Assembly: GCA_947508055.1 (NCBI GenBank)
Contig: CANNRR010000016.1
Span: 1-39,657 of the forward strand
Source of the DNA: Burkholderiales bacterium
GTDB lineage: Bacteria > Pseudomonadota > Gammaproteobacteria > Burkholderiales > Burkholderiaceae_C
Reading direction: 5' to 3'
DNA length: 39,657 nucleotides
The notes under the pieces were generated by a model. It saw only the letters and a list, made by a program, of their open reading frames with translations, was not told the DNA's origin and made no database searches. The position numbers were made by a program, and so were the translations under genes. Positions within the stretch are counted from its first letter, which is position 1. Each line of letters starts with the position of its first letter. Shown piece after piece: positions 32,344-39,657 of this stretch.

Positions 32344-33151
32344 AGCCCATTGCCACCAGCACACCCACGATTGCCAGCATGAGCCAATCGATGCTTCCAC
32401 CGCCGCTGTAACCTGGCTTGTTTTCCACCTTGAAGGCCACATCCGTCTTGATGCGTTCCTTGAAGCTGTCGAGTTCGGTTTGCAGCTTGGGAACCAGATC
32501 GTCCACAGCCTTGTTGTAACCCTCAGCCCGCGCGGCACGAGCCCGTTCGCTGAATCCGGCCATGCTGGCGCTACCCTTGATCTGGCTGGTGCCGGGCGCC
32601 CTGAACAGCAATTTGTTCGTACGCACATCAAACACGGAGGCATCCACCAGGGTCTGGATGTCGTATTGGTCGCCGTGGATGATGTAGGCACCCACAATCG
32701 TCCAGTACAGCACCGAGAGAACATTGGTATCGTTGAACTGGACCTGGTCGTACGACAGCAGAGCAACCACTTCCACATTGAACATGCGGGCGACTTGCTC
32801 CAGATTGGTGAAGCCCCCTTTGGGTTGCAAGTAGGACGTAGGAATGACTTCAATGTTGCCAATGAATTCGTGCTTGGAGAATGAAGCCCTCACACGCTCC
32901 AGCAGTTTGATTTTCTCGGTCTCGGGCAGCGCTGAAACAGGACCACTACCAGGAACAAATGCAACACCCACCCGCACGGGTGGGCGCAGGTAGGTCACGC
33001 CAGCCTTCATCGCCGGTGGCTCCTTGGCATTGGGGTACAGATAGTCCACCACGCTGCCGACCTGCTTGACACCATTGCCGTGCGTCCAGGAGGCGCAACC
33101 GGCCAGCGTAAGCAGTACAACAAGCATGACCAAAGTGAGAGTGTTTTTCAT
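32321..33151 (-). CDS. rhombotarget lipoprotein with GlyGly-CTERM sorting signal
   Basis: The start is taken at the ATG at 33151 ([19 protein letters not shown]); four more codons are possible. Its lipoprotein signal ends in the lipobox LAGC with the Cys at residue 19. The body has about 230 residues ([25 protein letters not shown], seen as FVPGSG and [50 protein letters not shown], seen as [20 protein letters not shown]). The C-terminus is a textbook GlyGly-CTERM: [13 protein letters not shown], a hydrophobic helix [12 protein letters not shown] and the basic tail KRRTV. It is lipidated at one end and processed by the rhombosortase at the other. The 23-base overlap with rrtA ties the pair together. 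Confidence 0.9.
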   Translation of the reverse strand: MKNTLTLVMLVVLLTLAGCASWTHGNGVKQVGSVVDYLYPNAKEPPAMKAGVTYLRPPVRVGVAFVPGSGPVSALPETEKIKLLERVRASFSKHEFIGNIEVIPTSYLQPKGGFTNLEQVARMFNVEVVALLSYDQVQFNDTNVLSVLYWTIVGAYIIHGDQYDIQTLVDASVFDVRTNKLLFRAPGTSQIKGSASMAGFSERARAARAEGYNKAVDDLVPKLQTELDSFKERIKTDVAFKVENKPGYSGGGSIDWLMLAIVGVLVAMGYAKRRTV

Positions 33152-33217
33152 AGTGGCAACCATATTCGCACAGAACGCAACCGTCTAAACTTCCACCGTA
33201 CAAAAATATGCCATCCC

Positions 33218-33928
33218 ATGCCCCTCAAAGACCTCCCCCCCGATGCCCGCCCGCGTGAAAAGCTGCTGGCGCGCGGCGCTGGCGCCCTGAGCGATGTCGA
33301 ACTGCTGGCGCTGCTGCTGCGCACCGGCATCAAGGGCAAGGGCGTACTGCAAATGGCAGACGAATTGTTGCACATCAAAAACAATAGCAACTCACGCAGC
33401 ATTGACGAGGGCTTCGACGGTATTTCTGGTTTACTGCACGCCACGGCAGACGATTTAAGGCGGGTCAAGGGGCTGGGACCCGCCAAACGCGCCGAGCTGA
33501 TTGCCGTGCTGGAGCTGGCCCGCCGCGCCATGGCACAGCAGCTCAAAGAGCGCACCGTGTTTGCGAATCCCGACACCATCAAGCACTACCTGAAGCTGCA
33601 CTTGGCCGCCAAAAGCCATGAAGTGTTTGCCGTGCTTTTTTTGGACGTGCAGAACCGGCTTCTGGCGATGGAAGAATTGTTTCGGGGAACTTTGACCCAA
33701 ACTTCGGTCTATCCGCGTGAGGTTGCCAAGCGTGCGCTGCACTACGGGGCCAGCGCCGTCGTACTGGCACACAACCACCCTAGCGGGACGGTGCAGCCTT
33801 CGCGAGCCGACGAGGCGCTGACGCAAACCCTGAAAGCGGCATTGGCTCTGCTGGACGTGCGAGTGCTGGACCATATCATCGTCGGCCCCGGGCAGGCCCT
33901 ATCCATGGCCGAAAAAGGGCTACTGTGA
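33218..33928 (+). CDS. radC: RadC family protein (JAB/MPN domain) with repeat-encoded insertion
   Basis: The start at the ATG at 33218 ([20 protein letters not shown]) fits the family. The N-terminal helix-hairpin-helix part includes [19 protein letters not shown] and [15 protein letters not shown]. The C-terminal JAB metal site is HNHPSG (with S/D downstream). The protein has 236 residues, about 12 more than usual. The excess [16 protein letters not shown] (about residues 53-68) stands where related proteins have a short loop, and its DNA matches the dispersed repeat at 33384-33425. The insertion is in frame, so the gene stays open. It overlaps the smr gene by GTGA. The role of RadC is unsettled; a link to DNA repair was proposed and later questioned. 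Confidence 0.93.
   Translation: MPLKDLPPDARPREKLLARGAGALSDVELLALLLRTGIKGKGVLQMADELLHIKNNSNSRSIDEGFDGISGLLHATADDLRRVKGLGPAKRAELIAVLELARRAMAQQLKERTVFANPDTIKHYLKLHLAAKSHEVFAVLFLDVQNRLLAMEELFRGTLTQTSVYPREVAKRALHYGASAVVLAHNHPSGTVQPSRADEALTQTLKAALALLDVRVLDHIIVGPGQALSMAEKGLL
33384..33425 (+). repeat. dispersed 42-nt-core repeat inside the radC coding sequence
   Basis: ATAGC (33384), CGCA (33395), AGGGCT (33408) and ATTT (33422) lie with exactly the N6, N9 and N8 spacing of the two intergenic copies. The repeat is read in frame as part of RadC. Confidence 0.65.
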
Positions 33929-34656
33929 CTGCGCAATCCCCTAAAGCGGCGCCACTTAAATTCAAGCCGCTCAAGGTCAGCGCACTGTCCGAACTCAAAC
34001 AGGTGAAGAAAGAGATTGTTGTGCAAGCCGAGCTGGCGGCCAAGGCAGCGGCACAGCAGGCCCTGGAAGCCAAGCGCGTGCGCGAGCACCGCAGTCTTTT
34101 TCAGGCAGCGGTCGGCACAGTCAAACGCCTGCCCGAACACCGCACGGCCAGTCTCAAGCCTGCAGCGCCGCAGCCAGTACCCATGCAACACCTGCTGGAT
34201 GAAGCTGCTGCGCTACTGGAGTCCATCAGCGACGTAGTCGACGTCACCACCCTGCTCGACACCGATGAACGGTTGAGCTTTCGTCGCCCCGGGGTAGGCC
34301 CGGACGTGGCGCAGAAACTGCGCCAGGGCAAATGGTCCATCCAGCGCCAGATCGACCTGCACGGCCTGCGCAGCGACGACGCTCGCGAAGCGCTGGCCTC
34401 CTTCATCCGCGAGTCGCACAAGCAGGGCATACGCTGCGTGCGCGTGGTTACTGGCAAAGGTCTGGGCTCACCTGGCAAGACACCCGTGCTCAAAGACAAG
34501 GTACACCGCTGGCTGGTGCAGCGCTCTGAAGTGGTGGCCTTTGTGCAAGCCCCACCGGCCCAAGGCGGCGCCGGTGCGCTGGTAGTGCTGCTGCAGCCCT
34601 TGCGAGGCCACACCGTCACCCGTTTAGACCCAGTTCGGCCAGCTCATCTGAAGTAA
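33925..34656 (+). CDS. Smr domain protein (SmrA/YdaL-like nicking endonuclease family)
   Basis: The start is a GTG at 33925 that overlaps the radC stop (GTGA). The 243-residue protein begins with a lysine/alanine-rich helical region ([20 protein letters not shown]), then [20 protein letters not shown]. The Smr domain follows with [18 protein letters not shown] at about residues 147-165 and the second motif [20 protein letters not shown] at about 175-195. Smr domains nick or bind nucleic acids and have been linked to recombination and ribosome rescue. The last 41 bases overlap antisense with the end of the DUF779 gene. Confidence 0.9.
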   Translation: MTAQSPKAAPLKFKPLKVSALSELKQVKKEIVVQAELAAKAAAQQALEAKRVREHRSLFQAAVGTVKRLPEHRTASLKPAAPQPVPMQHLLDEAAALLESISDVVDVTTLLDTDERLSFRRPGVGPDVAQKLRQGKWSIQRQIDLHGLRSDDAREALASFIRESHKQGIRCVRVVTGKGLGSPGKTPVLKDKVHRWLVQRSEVVAFVQAPPAQGGAGALVVLLQPLRGHTVTRLDPVRPAHLK

Positions 34657-34981
34657 ACACCCGTGACCGGGTGTGGAACGCCTTGCCTTCCGGCCCTTCC
34701 AGCGAAAACGTCCCGCCGTGCCCTTCGATCACGTCGATGATCAGTTGCGTGTGCTTCCAGGTTTCGTACTGGCCTTTGCCGATGTAAAACGGGCAGCCGC
34801 CGATTTCACCTAAATACACATCGCCTGCCCCCATGGTGATCTCACCTGGCAAAAAGCAGTTCGCAGCGCTGTTGTCGCAACATCCCCCTGACTGGTGAAA
34901 CATCAGATCGGGTCCATGCTTGGCCTTGAGAGACGCCACCAACTCCAGTGCTGCTGGCGTGGCAATCACTTTTTCAACCAT
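34616..34981 (-). CDS. DUF779 domain protein, aldehyde dehydrogenase partner
   Basis: The ATG at 34981 has GGAG six bases upstream; four more codons from a TTG are less likely. The 121-residue protein carries the DUF779 motifs FHQSGGCCDNSAANCF and GDVYLGEIGGCPFYIG, and a WKHTQLIIDVIEG strand. The conserved cysteines and His suggest metal binding. DUF779 genes commonly follow acetaldehyde dehydrogenase genes, as here (68 bases after the stop of the dehydrogenase), so they are probably one operon under the sigma54 promoter. Its biochemical role is not known to me. Confidence 0.93.
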   Translation of the reverse strand: MVEKVIATPAALELVASLKAKHGPDLMFHQSGGCCDNSAANCFLPGEITMGAGDVYLGEIGGCPFYIGKGQYETWKHTQLIIDVIEGHGGTFSLEGPEGKAFHTRSRVFTSDELAELGLNG

Positions 34982-35049
34982 GTCTGTCTCCAAGTAAGAA
35001 AGGGGCAGTCGCCCGCCCCTTCCGCTTCACCCTGCGATGCGATTTAGTT

Positions 35050-36570
35050 TCAGAAGAAACCGAGCTTGCTTTCGCTATAGCTTACCAACAGGTTCTTGGT
35101 TTGTTGGTAGTGGTCCAGCATGACCTTGTGGGTCTCGCGGCCAATGCCGGATTCCTTGTATCCACCAAACGCCGCGTGTGCGGGATAAGCGTGGTAGCAG
35201 TTGGTCCACACACGGCCGGCCTTGATAGCGCGGCCCATGCGGTAGGCCACATTGCCATTGCGGCTCCAGACACCGGCACCCAGTCCATACAGCGTGTCAT
35301 TGGCAATCGCCAGTGCTTCGGCTTCGTCCTTGAAGGTGGTCACGGCCAGCACCGGTCCAAAAATTTCTTCCTGGAAAATGCGCATCTTGTTGTGGCCCTT
35401 GAACAGCGTGGGCTGCACATAGTAGCCACCTTCCAAATCGCCACCCAGGTGTGCCTGGCTGCCGCCGGACAGCAATTCTGCGCCCTCCTGCTTACCCAGG
35501 TCGAGGTACGACAGGATCTTGGTCAGCTGCTCTTTGGAAGCCTGAGCGCCCATCATGCTGTCGGTATCCAGCGGGTTAATGTGCTTGATAGCGGCCACGC
35601 GCTTCAGGACACGCTCCATGAACTTGTCATAAATGGATTCCTGAATCAGTGCACGTGATGGACAGGTGCAGACCTCGCCCTGGTTGAAGGCAAACAGCAC
35701 CAGACCTTCAATGGCCTTGTCCAGGAATCCGTCATCCTTGTCCATGATGTCGGCAAAAAAGATGTTGGGCGACTTGCCGCCGAGTTCCAGCGTGGCAGGA
35801 ATCAGGTTGTTGGCGGCAGCTTGTGCAATCACGCGGCCAGTGCTGGTGGAGCCGGTGAAGGCGATTTTGGCGATGCGCTTGCTAGTGGCCAAGGGCAGAC
35901 CGGCTTCGCGGCCATAGCCGTTCACGATATTGAGTACGCCTGCGGGCAGGATGTCGGCAATCAGCTCGGCCAAAATCAGAATACTAATGGGTGTAGATTC
36001 AGCGGGCTTCAACACCACGCAGTTACCCGCGCCAATGGCGGGGGCCAATTTCCAGGCTGCCATCAGGATCGGAAAGTTCCAGGGAATGATCTGACCGACC
36101 ACCCCCAAAGGCTCTTGAATGTGGTAGGCCACGGTGTTTTCGTCAATGTTGCTCAAAGCACCCTCTTGCGCACGCACGCAACCCGCAAAGTAGCGGAAGT
36201 GGTCCACGGTCAATGGAATGTCAGCGTTCAGCGTTTCCCGAATGGCCTTGCCGTTGTCAACGCTCTCTGCATAAGCCAGCAGTTCCAGATTGGCTTCAAG
36301 GCGGTCTGCAATTTTCAACAGCATGTTGGCGCGGGTAGCGGCATCGGTCTTGCCCCACGCGTCGGATGCTGCGTGGGCTGCATCCAGCGCCAGTTCGACG
36401 TCTTCAGCGGTTGAGCGGGCGGCCTGGGTATAAACCTTGCCACTGATGGGGGTGATGACGTCAAAATACTGGCCCTTGACCGGGGCAACCCATTTGCCAC
36501 CAATGAAGTTGTTGTACTGGGGCTTGTAGGCAATCTTGGCACCGGCGGCGCCGGGGGCTGCATAAATCAT
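35050..36570 (-). CDS. NAD-dependent aldehyde dehydrogenase (acetaldehyde type, ExaC/AcoD/AldB-like)
   Basis: The ATG at 36570 has AGGAG eight bases upstream, giving 506 residues. It shows the tetrameric ALDH landmarks: [30 protein letters not shown] (seen as [16 protein letters not shown]), the NAD site FTGSTSTGR, the general base in [10 protein letters not shown], the catalytic cysteine in [14 protein letters not shown], and IFGPVLAV near the end. It is closest to AldB/ExaC/AcoD enzymes, which oxidise acetaldehyde to acetate during ethanol or acetoin use. Regulation is predicted from a sigma54 promoter 78 bases upstream and the divergent AcoR-type activator. Confidence 0.95.
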   Translation of the reverse strand: MIYAAPGAAGAKIAYKPQYNNFIGGKWVAPVKGQYFDVITPISGKVYTQAARSTAEDVELALDAAHAASDAWGKTDAATRANMLLKIADRLEANLELLAYAESVDNGKAIRETLNADIPLTVDHFRYFAGCVRAQEGALSNIDENTVAYHIQEPLGVVGQIIPWNFPILMAAWKLAPAIGAGNCVVLKPAESTPISILILAELIADILPAGVLNIVNGYGREAGLPLATSKRIAKIAFTGSTSTGRVIAQAAANNLIPATLELGGKSPNIFFADIMDKDDGFLDKAIEGLVLFAFNQGEVCTCPSRALIQESIYDKFMERVLKRVAAIKHINPLDTDSMMGAQASKEQLTKILSYLDLGKQEGAELLSGGSQAHLGGDLEGGYYVQPTLFKGHNKMRIFQEEIFGPVLAVTTFKDEAEALAIANDTLYGLGAGVWSRNGNVAYRMGRAIKAGRVWTNCYHAYPAHAAFGGYKESGIGRETHKVMLDHYQQTKNLLVSYSESKLGFF

Positions 36571-36647
36571 GTCGTGTCTCCTGCTGGTTGAATTGGAATG
36601 TCGATCCCACAGGTCCTCAGGACGTTGCGGTTTCGCGTGGCACTGTT

Positions 36648-36664
36648 CGCACGGGTTGTGCCAA
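36648..36664 (-). promoter_or_regulatory. sigma54 (-24/-12) promoter of the aldehyde dehydrogenase operon
   Basis: On the minus strand TTGGCACAACCCGTGCG has GG and GC exactly 10 bases apart, as the -24/-12 consensus requires. A start of transcription near 36636 would leave a leader of about 65 bases. Confidence 0.75.
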
Positions 36665-36736
36665 GGAGTTACTTGACCCAAAAATGAGAATAATCCGGGC
36701 CAACCAGCGCTTGCGCTGGCCTGCTGCACCCATCGG

Positions 36737-36830
36737 AATGTGCCGGATGCGCCGCCACGCGGCACACTCTGTGCCAAAACGGCACACAACAAGGGACAAT
36801 TCGGCTGAAACGGTTGCGCACACTGGCGCA
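36737..36830. promoter_or_regulatory. upstream activator sites for the AcoR-type regulator
   Basis: GGCACA-CTC-TGTGCC (36761-36775) and TGTGCC-AAAAC-GGCACA (36770-36786) are two overlapping inverted repeats. Further half sites are TGTGCC (36739-36744) and GCGCACA (twice, near 36815-36830). They lie about 100-170 bp upstream of the sigma54 promoter, the normal place for enhancer binding. Confidence 0.65.
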
Positions 36831-36912
36831 CAATTCAATCAGTGCCGCTATCGCCGCAGCCGCACAGCAGAGATGGCACACCCGTCCCGCTACCCAACAG
36901 GAGACAACGGCC

Positions 36913-38877
36913 ATGACTACACCCCGACAACAGGACCGATCTGTGCCGGCGCGCCTGCGCGAGGCTCGCCGACAACTGGTTAGCAGCGGCCGTATGCCAG
37001 TCGACTTGATCCAGAGTGACCTGGCACGTTCATGGGAACGCAGTTGGCAGGCTGGCCTGCAGCCCATGGGCCGTATGCCCGGAGCACCCAACGCCTCGGG
37101 TGCGCAACTGGCACGCGAACTGGAGCGTCAGCGCGAATTGGTCGCGCATGCCCGCCCGGTGATGGAATTTTTGCACGAGCAAACACGTGAGTCGGACAGC
37201 ATGAGTATTCTGGCCGGTTCCGATGGGATGCTGCTGCACACCCTGGGTGACCCGCAATTCGTTGGCCGCGCCGAGCGCGTGGCGCTGCGCCTGGGTGCCA
37301 TCTGGCAAGAGCAATTTCGTGGCACCAACGCCATTGGTACGGCACTGGCGGATGCGCGTGCCGTGGTGGTACACGCTGAAGAGCACTATCTGGAACGCAA
37401 CGGCTTTTTGACCTGCGCAGCCGTCCCTATCCACGACCCCAAGGGACGCATTTTGGGCGCACTGGATGTGTCGGGTGACCATCGCGGCTACCACCGCCAC
37501 ACGCTGGGACTGGTGCGCTCGGCGGCCCGCATGATCGAACACCGTCTTTTTGACACCCGCCACGACCCGCGGCAATGGAGCGGCCTGCGCCTGCGCTTTC
37601 ACATTCAGCCAGAGGGCATAGGTACGGTGGCCGAGGGGCTATTGGCGGTCACCGAAGACGGCCAACTGGCGGGGGCCAACGCGGCCGCGCTGGAGTTGCT
37701 TGATCTGGACTGGAAGCGCCTGACCCACACGCGAGTGGATGCGGTGCTGGCAGAGTCATTGGCCCAGTTAATGGACTGGGGGCAGCGCTCGTCAGCCACG
37801 CCGCATGTAGTGCATACGCGGGGGGCTCGCGCGGTATGGGTGCGGGTGGAAGCAGGACGCCTGCCACATGTAGCGCGCCACGGGCTGGTCACCGACATTC
37901 GTGCATCAGTAGCCGTTGTGCAAGGTGCCGATGCGCTGGCTGTATTGGACACTGGAGACGCTGTTTTTCAAACCGCCATAGCGCGTGCCCGCAAACTCAT
38001 GGGCAAGCCCATTGCGATTCTTTTGCAAGGTGAATCGGGTGTGGGCAAGGAAGTCTTTGCCCGCGCCGCCCACCGCAGTGGCCCGCGTGGCGAGCAACCC
38101 TTTGTGGCGGTGAACTGTGCCGCCTTGCCGGAAAACCTGATTGAAGCCGAGCTGTTTGGCTATCAGGGCGGCGCCTTTACGGGTGCCAGGCGCGAGGGTG
38201 CACCCGGGCGCATTCGCGAGGCCCATGGCGGTACGCTGTTTTTGGACGAAATTGGCGACATGCCCCTGCCCTTGCAGGCGCGCCTGTTGCGCGTATTGCA
38301 AGATCGCGTGGTGGTGCCGCTGGGCGGCGGCAAGCCCGTTGGTGTGGACTTTGCCCTGGTATGCGCCACCCACCGCGACCTGACCACCGAGATGCAGGCA
38401 GGGCGCTTTCGTGAAGACCTGTACTACCGGCTCAACGGCCTGACCCTGCGCCTGCCGCCGCTGCGCGAGCGCACCGACCTCAACCAACTGCTGCAACGCG
38501 AACTGCAAAGCCTCATGCCAGAGCGCGCCGCGACCGTCTCGCCAGAGGTTATGAACGCCATGCAGGGTTACCGCTGGCCGGGCAACGTACGCCAACTGTT
38601 CAACGCCCTGCGAACTGCTTGCGCGCTATTGGAGCCCGATGACGAGGCCATCGACTGGGAGCATTTGCCCGACGATTTGCTGCTGGCACTCAAGCCCCAA
38701 ACCGCGGCTGCTCGGTCAGGCAGCCCTGGAGACGCAACGGGCATACCAGCGGATTTACGCACCCTGTCCCGGCAAACCATTGAACGCACCGTGGCCGAAT
38801 GCGAAGGGAATTTATCCGAAGCAGCACGGGTGTTGGGCATCAGCCGCAACACGCTCTATCGGCGCCGACGCGACTGA
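36913..38877 (+). CDS. acoR: AcoR-type sigma54-dependent transcriptional activator
   Basis: The ATG at 36913 (MTTPRQQ) follows CAGGAG; the 33 codons before it are the enhancer region. The 654-residue protein has an N-terminal GAF-type sensor (SILAGSDGMLLHTLGD; LGAIWQEQFRGTNAIGTALAD; AVPIHDPKGRILGALDVSG), a PAS-like stretch, then the AAA+ domain: GESGVGKE (Walker A), the sigma54 contact loop ELFGYQGGAFTGA, FLDEIGDMPL (Walker B) and GYRWPGNVRQL. A Fis-type HTH closes it (AECEGNLSEAARVLGISRNTLYRRRRD, seen as LSEAARVLGISRNTLYRR). It senses acetoin or an aldehyde and activates the divergent dehydrogenase operon. Confidence 0.92.
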   Translation: MTTPRQQDRSVPARLREARRQLVSSGRMPVDLIQSDLARSWERSWQAGLQPMGRMPGAPNASGAQLARELERQRELVAHARPVMEFLHEQTRESDSMSILAGSDGMLLHTLGDPQFVGRAERVALRLGAIWQEQFRGTNAIGTALADARAVVVHAEEHYLERNGFLTCAAVPIHDPKGRILGALDVSGDHRGYHRHTLGLVRSAARMIEHRLFDTRHDPRQWSGLRLRFHIQPEGIGTVAEGLLAVTEDGQLAGANAAALELLDLDWKRLTHTRVDAVLAESLAQLMDWGQRSSATPHVVHTRGARAVWVRVEAGRLPHVARHGLVTDIRASVAVVQGADALAVLDTGDAVFQTAIARARKLMGKPIAILLQGESGVGKEVFARAAHRSGPRGEQPFVAVNCAALPENLIEAELFGYQGGAFTGARREGAPGRIREAHGGTLFLDEIGDMPLPLQARLLRVLQDRVVVPLGGGKPVGVDFALVCATHRDLTTEMQAGRFREDLYYRLNGLTLRLPPLRERTDLNQLLQRELQSLMPERAATVSPEVMNAMQGYRWPGNVRQLFNALRTACALLEPDDEAIDWEHLPDDLLLALKPQTAAARSGSPGDATGIPADLRTLSRQTIERTVAECEGNLSEAARVLGISRNTLYRRRRD

Positions 38878-38880
38878 AGG

Positions 38881-39657
38881 CTAAGCACCCCGCACGGCGT
38901 CAATGCCCAGGGCGCTGGCATCCAGAGCGCCGTGCCCTTGTGCGATGAGCTGGTCCATGCGAGATGCTATTGCCGGCAGCGCAGCCAGCGGGCGGTCCCC
39001 GGCAGTCTCGAGCATCAGGCGCACATCCTTGCGCGCCATGGTCAACTCAAAACTGGCGGCAAAATTGCCCTTGGCCATGTTCACGCCACGCCCGGCCACC
39101 ATGGCGTTGAGGTCCAGCATGCCCAGCAACTTGACGGCACTTTGTGGGTCCACACCGCTGGCCTGGGCGAGGGTGAGGATATCGGCCATCATGGCCGACA
39201 CGCCAATGATCATGGCGTTGCCAAACAGCTTGTTCACGGCCGCCAGGTCAGTACGCTCACCCATGTATTCCAGCCGAGTGGTCATGCCGGCCAGTTCGGA
39301 CTGCACACGATCAAAAAGCGCCCGCGGACCGGCCACCATCATGGAGCCCTGTGCGCTGCGCGCGGCTGGTGGCCCCATGAAAACAGGGCAATGCAGGTAG
39401 GCAACACCTTGCGCCGCGAGACGGGTTGCCCGCGCGGCAGTCAGCACCGGCAATGTAGTGGTGTGGTCGATCAGGACGGCATTGGGCGCCAGCGTGGGCA
39501 ACAAAGCGGCGACAACATCGTCCACCACCGCATCGTCCTTGAGCACCAGATGCACCCGCGTGGCGCCCTGCACGGCGTCTGCCGGTGTTGCTGCAGCGTT
39601 GACACCAAACGGCACCAGCGCCAGCGCTTTGTCAGGCGATCGGTTCCAGGCCGAGAC
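38881..39657 (-). CDS. NAD(P)-dependent beta-hydroxyacid dehydrogenase (3-hydroxyisobutyrate dehydrogenase family), partial
   Basis: The 3' end is at 38881 and the frame is open through the right edge (AWNRSPDKALALVPFGV precedes the first inner GTG), so the N-terminal Rossmann glycine motif lies outside. Visible are VHLVLKDDAVVDDVV, IDHTTTLPVLTA, CPVFMGPPAARSAQGSMMVAG and the catalytic lysine region LAAVNKLFGNAMIIG. The C-terminal helical domain ends in RKDVRLMLETAGDRPLAALPA. Members reduce or oxidise small beta-hydroxy acids such as 3-hydroxyisobutyrate, tartronate semialdehyde or glyoxylate. The stop lies three bases from the acoR stop (convergent). Confidence 0.9.
   Translation of the reverse strand, partial: VSAWNRSPDKALALVPFGVNAAATPADAVQGATRVHLVLKDDAVVDDVVAALLPTLAPNAVLIDHTTTLPVLTAARATRLAAQGVAYLHCPVFMGPPAARSAQGSMMVAGPRALFDRVQSELAGMTTRLEYMGERTDLAAVNKLFGNAMIIGVSAMMADILTLAQASGVDPQSAVKLLGMLDLNAMVAGRGVNMAKGNFAASFELTMARKDVRLMLETAGDRPLAALPAIASRMDQLIAQGHGALDASALGIDAVRGA

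Overview
The window looks like a chromosome segment of a betaproteobacterium of the order Burkholderiales, most likely Comamonadaceae (Rhodoferax/Polaromonas-like). This rests on the phasin, the sigma54-controlled aldehyde dehydrogenase with its DUF779 partner, the fkpB-ispH pair, the rhombosortase/rhombotarget pair, and two kinds of short dispersed repeats that I associate with this family. It is inferred from gene content, not from a database search.

Layout. 0-3.4 kb: the cut end of an aldo/keto reductase gene fused to a phasin gene, a lipocalin/PNPOx-type pair, an Old Yellow Enzyme with an operator-like inverted repeat, and a small membrane protein. 3.5-10.0 kb: a tightly packed four-gene minus-strand operon with no function I recognise. 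It encodes a coiled-coil protein, a ClpB-like AAA+ ATPase, a short radical SAM protein and a membrane-anchored Ser/Thr kinase with two zinc ribbons. A nine-codon leader ORF precedes it and a perfect 14-bp palindrome lies in its promoter region. This is the best candidate for an undescribed system. 10.2-16.4 kb: a YdjM-like membrane protein, two converging gene stumps, a TIGR01777 epimerase, an AMP-dependent acyl-CoA ligase, a ferredoxin, a UvrD stump and a CDF metal transporter.

16.5-28.4 kb is accessory, defence-like DNA. It holds a HigBA-type toxin-antitoxin pair, a TOTE-type primase-helicase, an HIT hydrolase coupled to a phosphorothioate-DNA restriction endonuclease of the McrA/HNH type, a PLD-nuclease/helicase/DUF3427 protein, the AbiE toxin-antitoxin pair, and debris (DUF2779 tail, terminase nuclease domain, DUF3489 gene, recombinase tail).

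28.4-39.7 kb returns to core genes: tRNA-Ser(CGA) directly behind serS, ispH-fkpB, rhombosortase with its lipoprotein target, radC-smr, aldehyde dehydrogenase with DUF779 under a sigma54 promoter and a divergent AcoR-type activator, and a partial beta-hydroxyacid dehydrogenase. A dispersed repeat with fixed internal spacing occurs three times in the window, once inside the radC reading frame. A different GC-rich repeat appears to supply the N-terminus of IspH. Several gene fragments meet at abrupt junctions (about 148, 11.41 kb, 15.14 kb), which suggests deletions, or possibly assembly joins.
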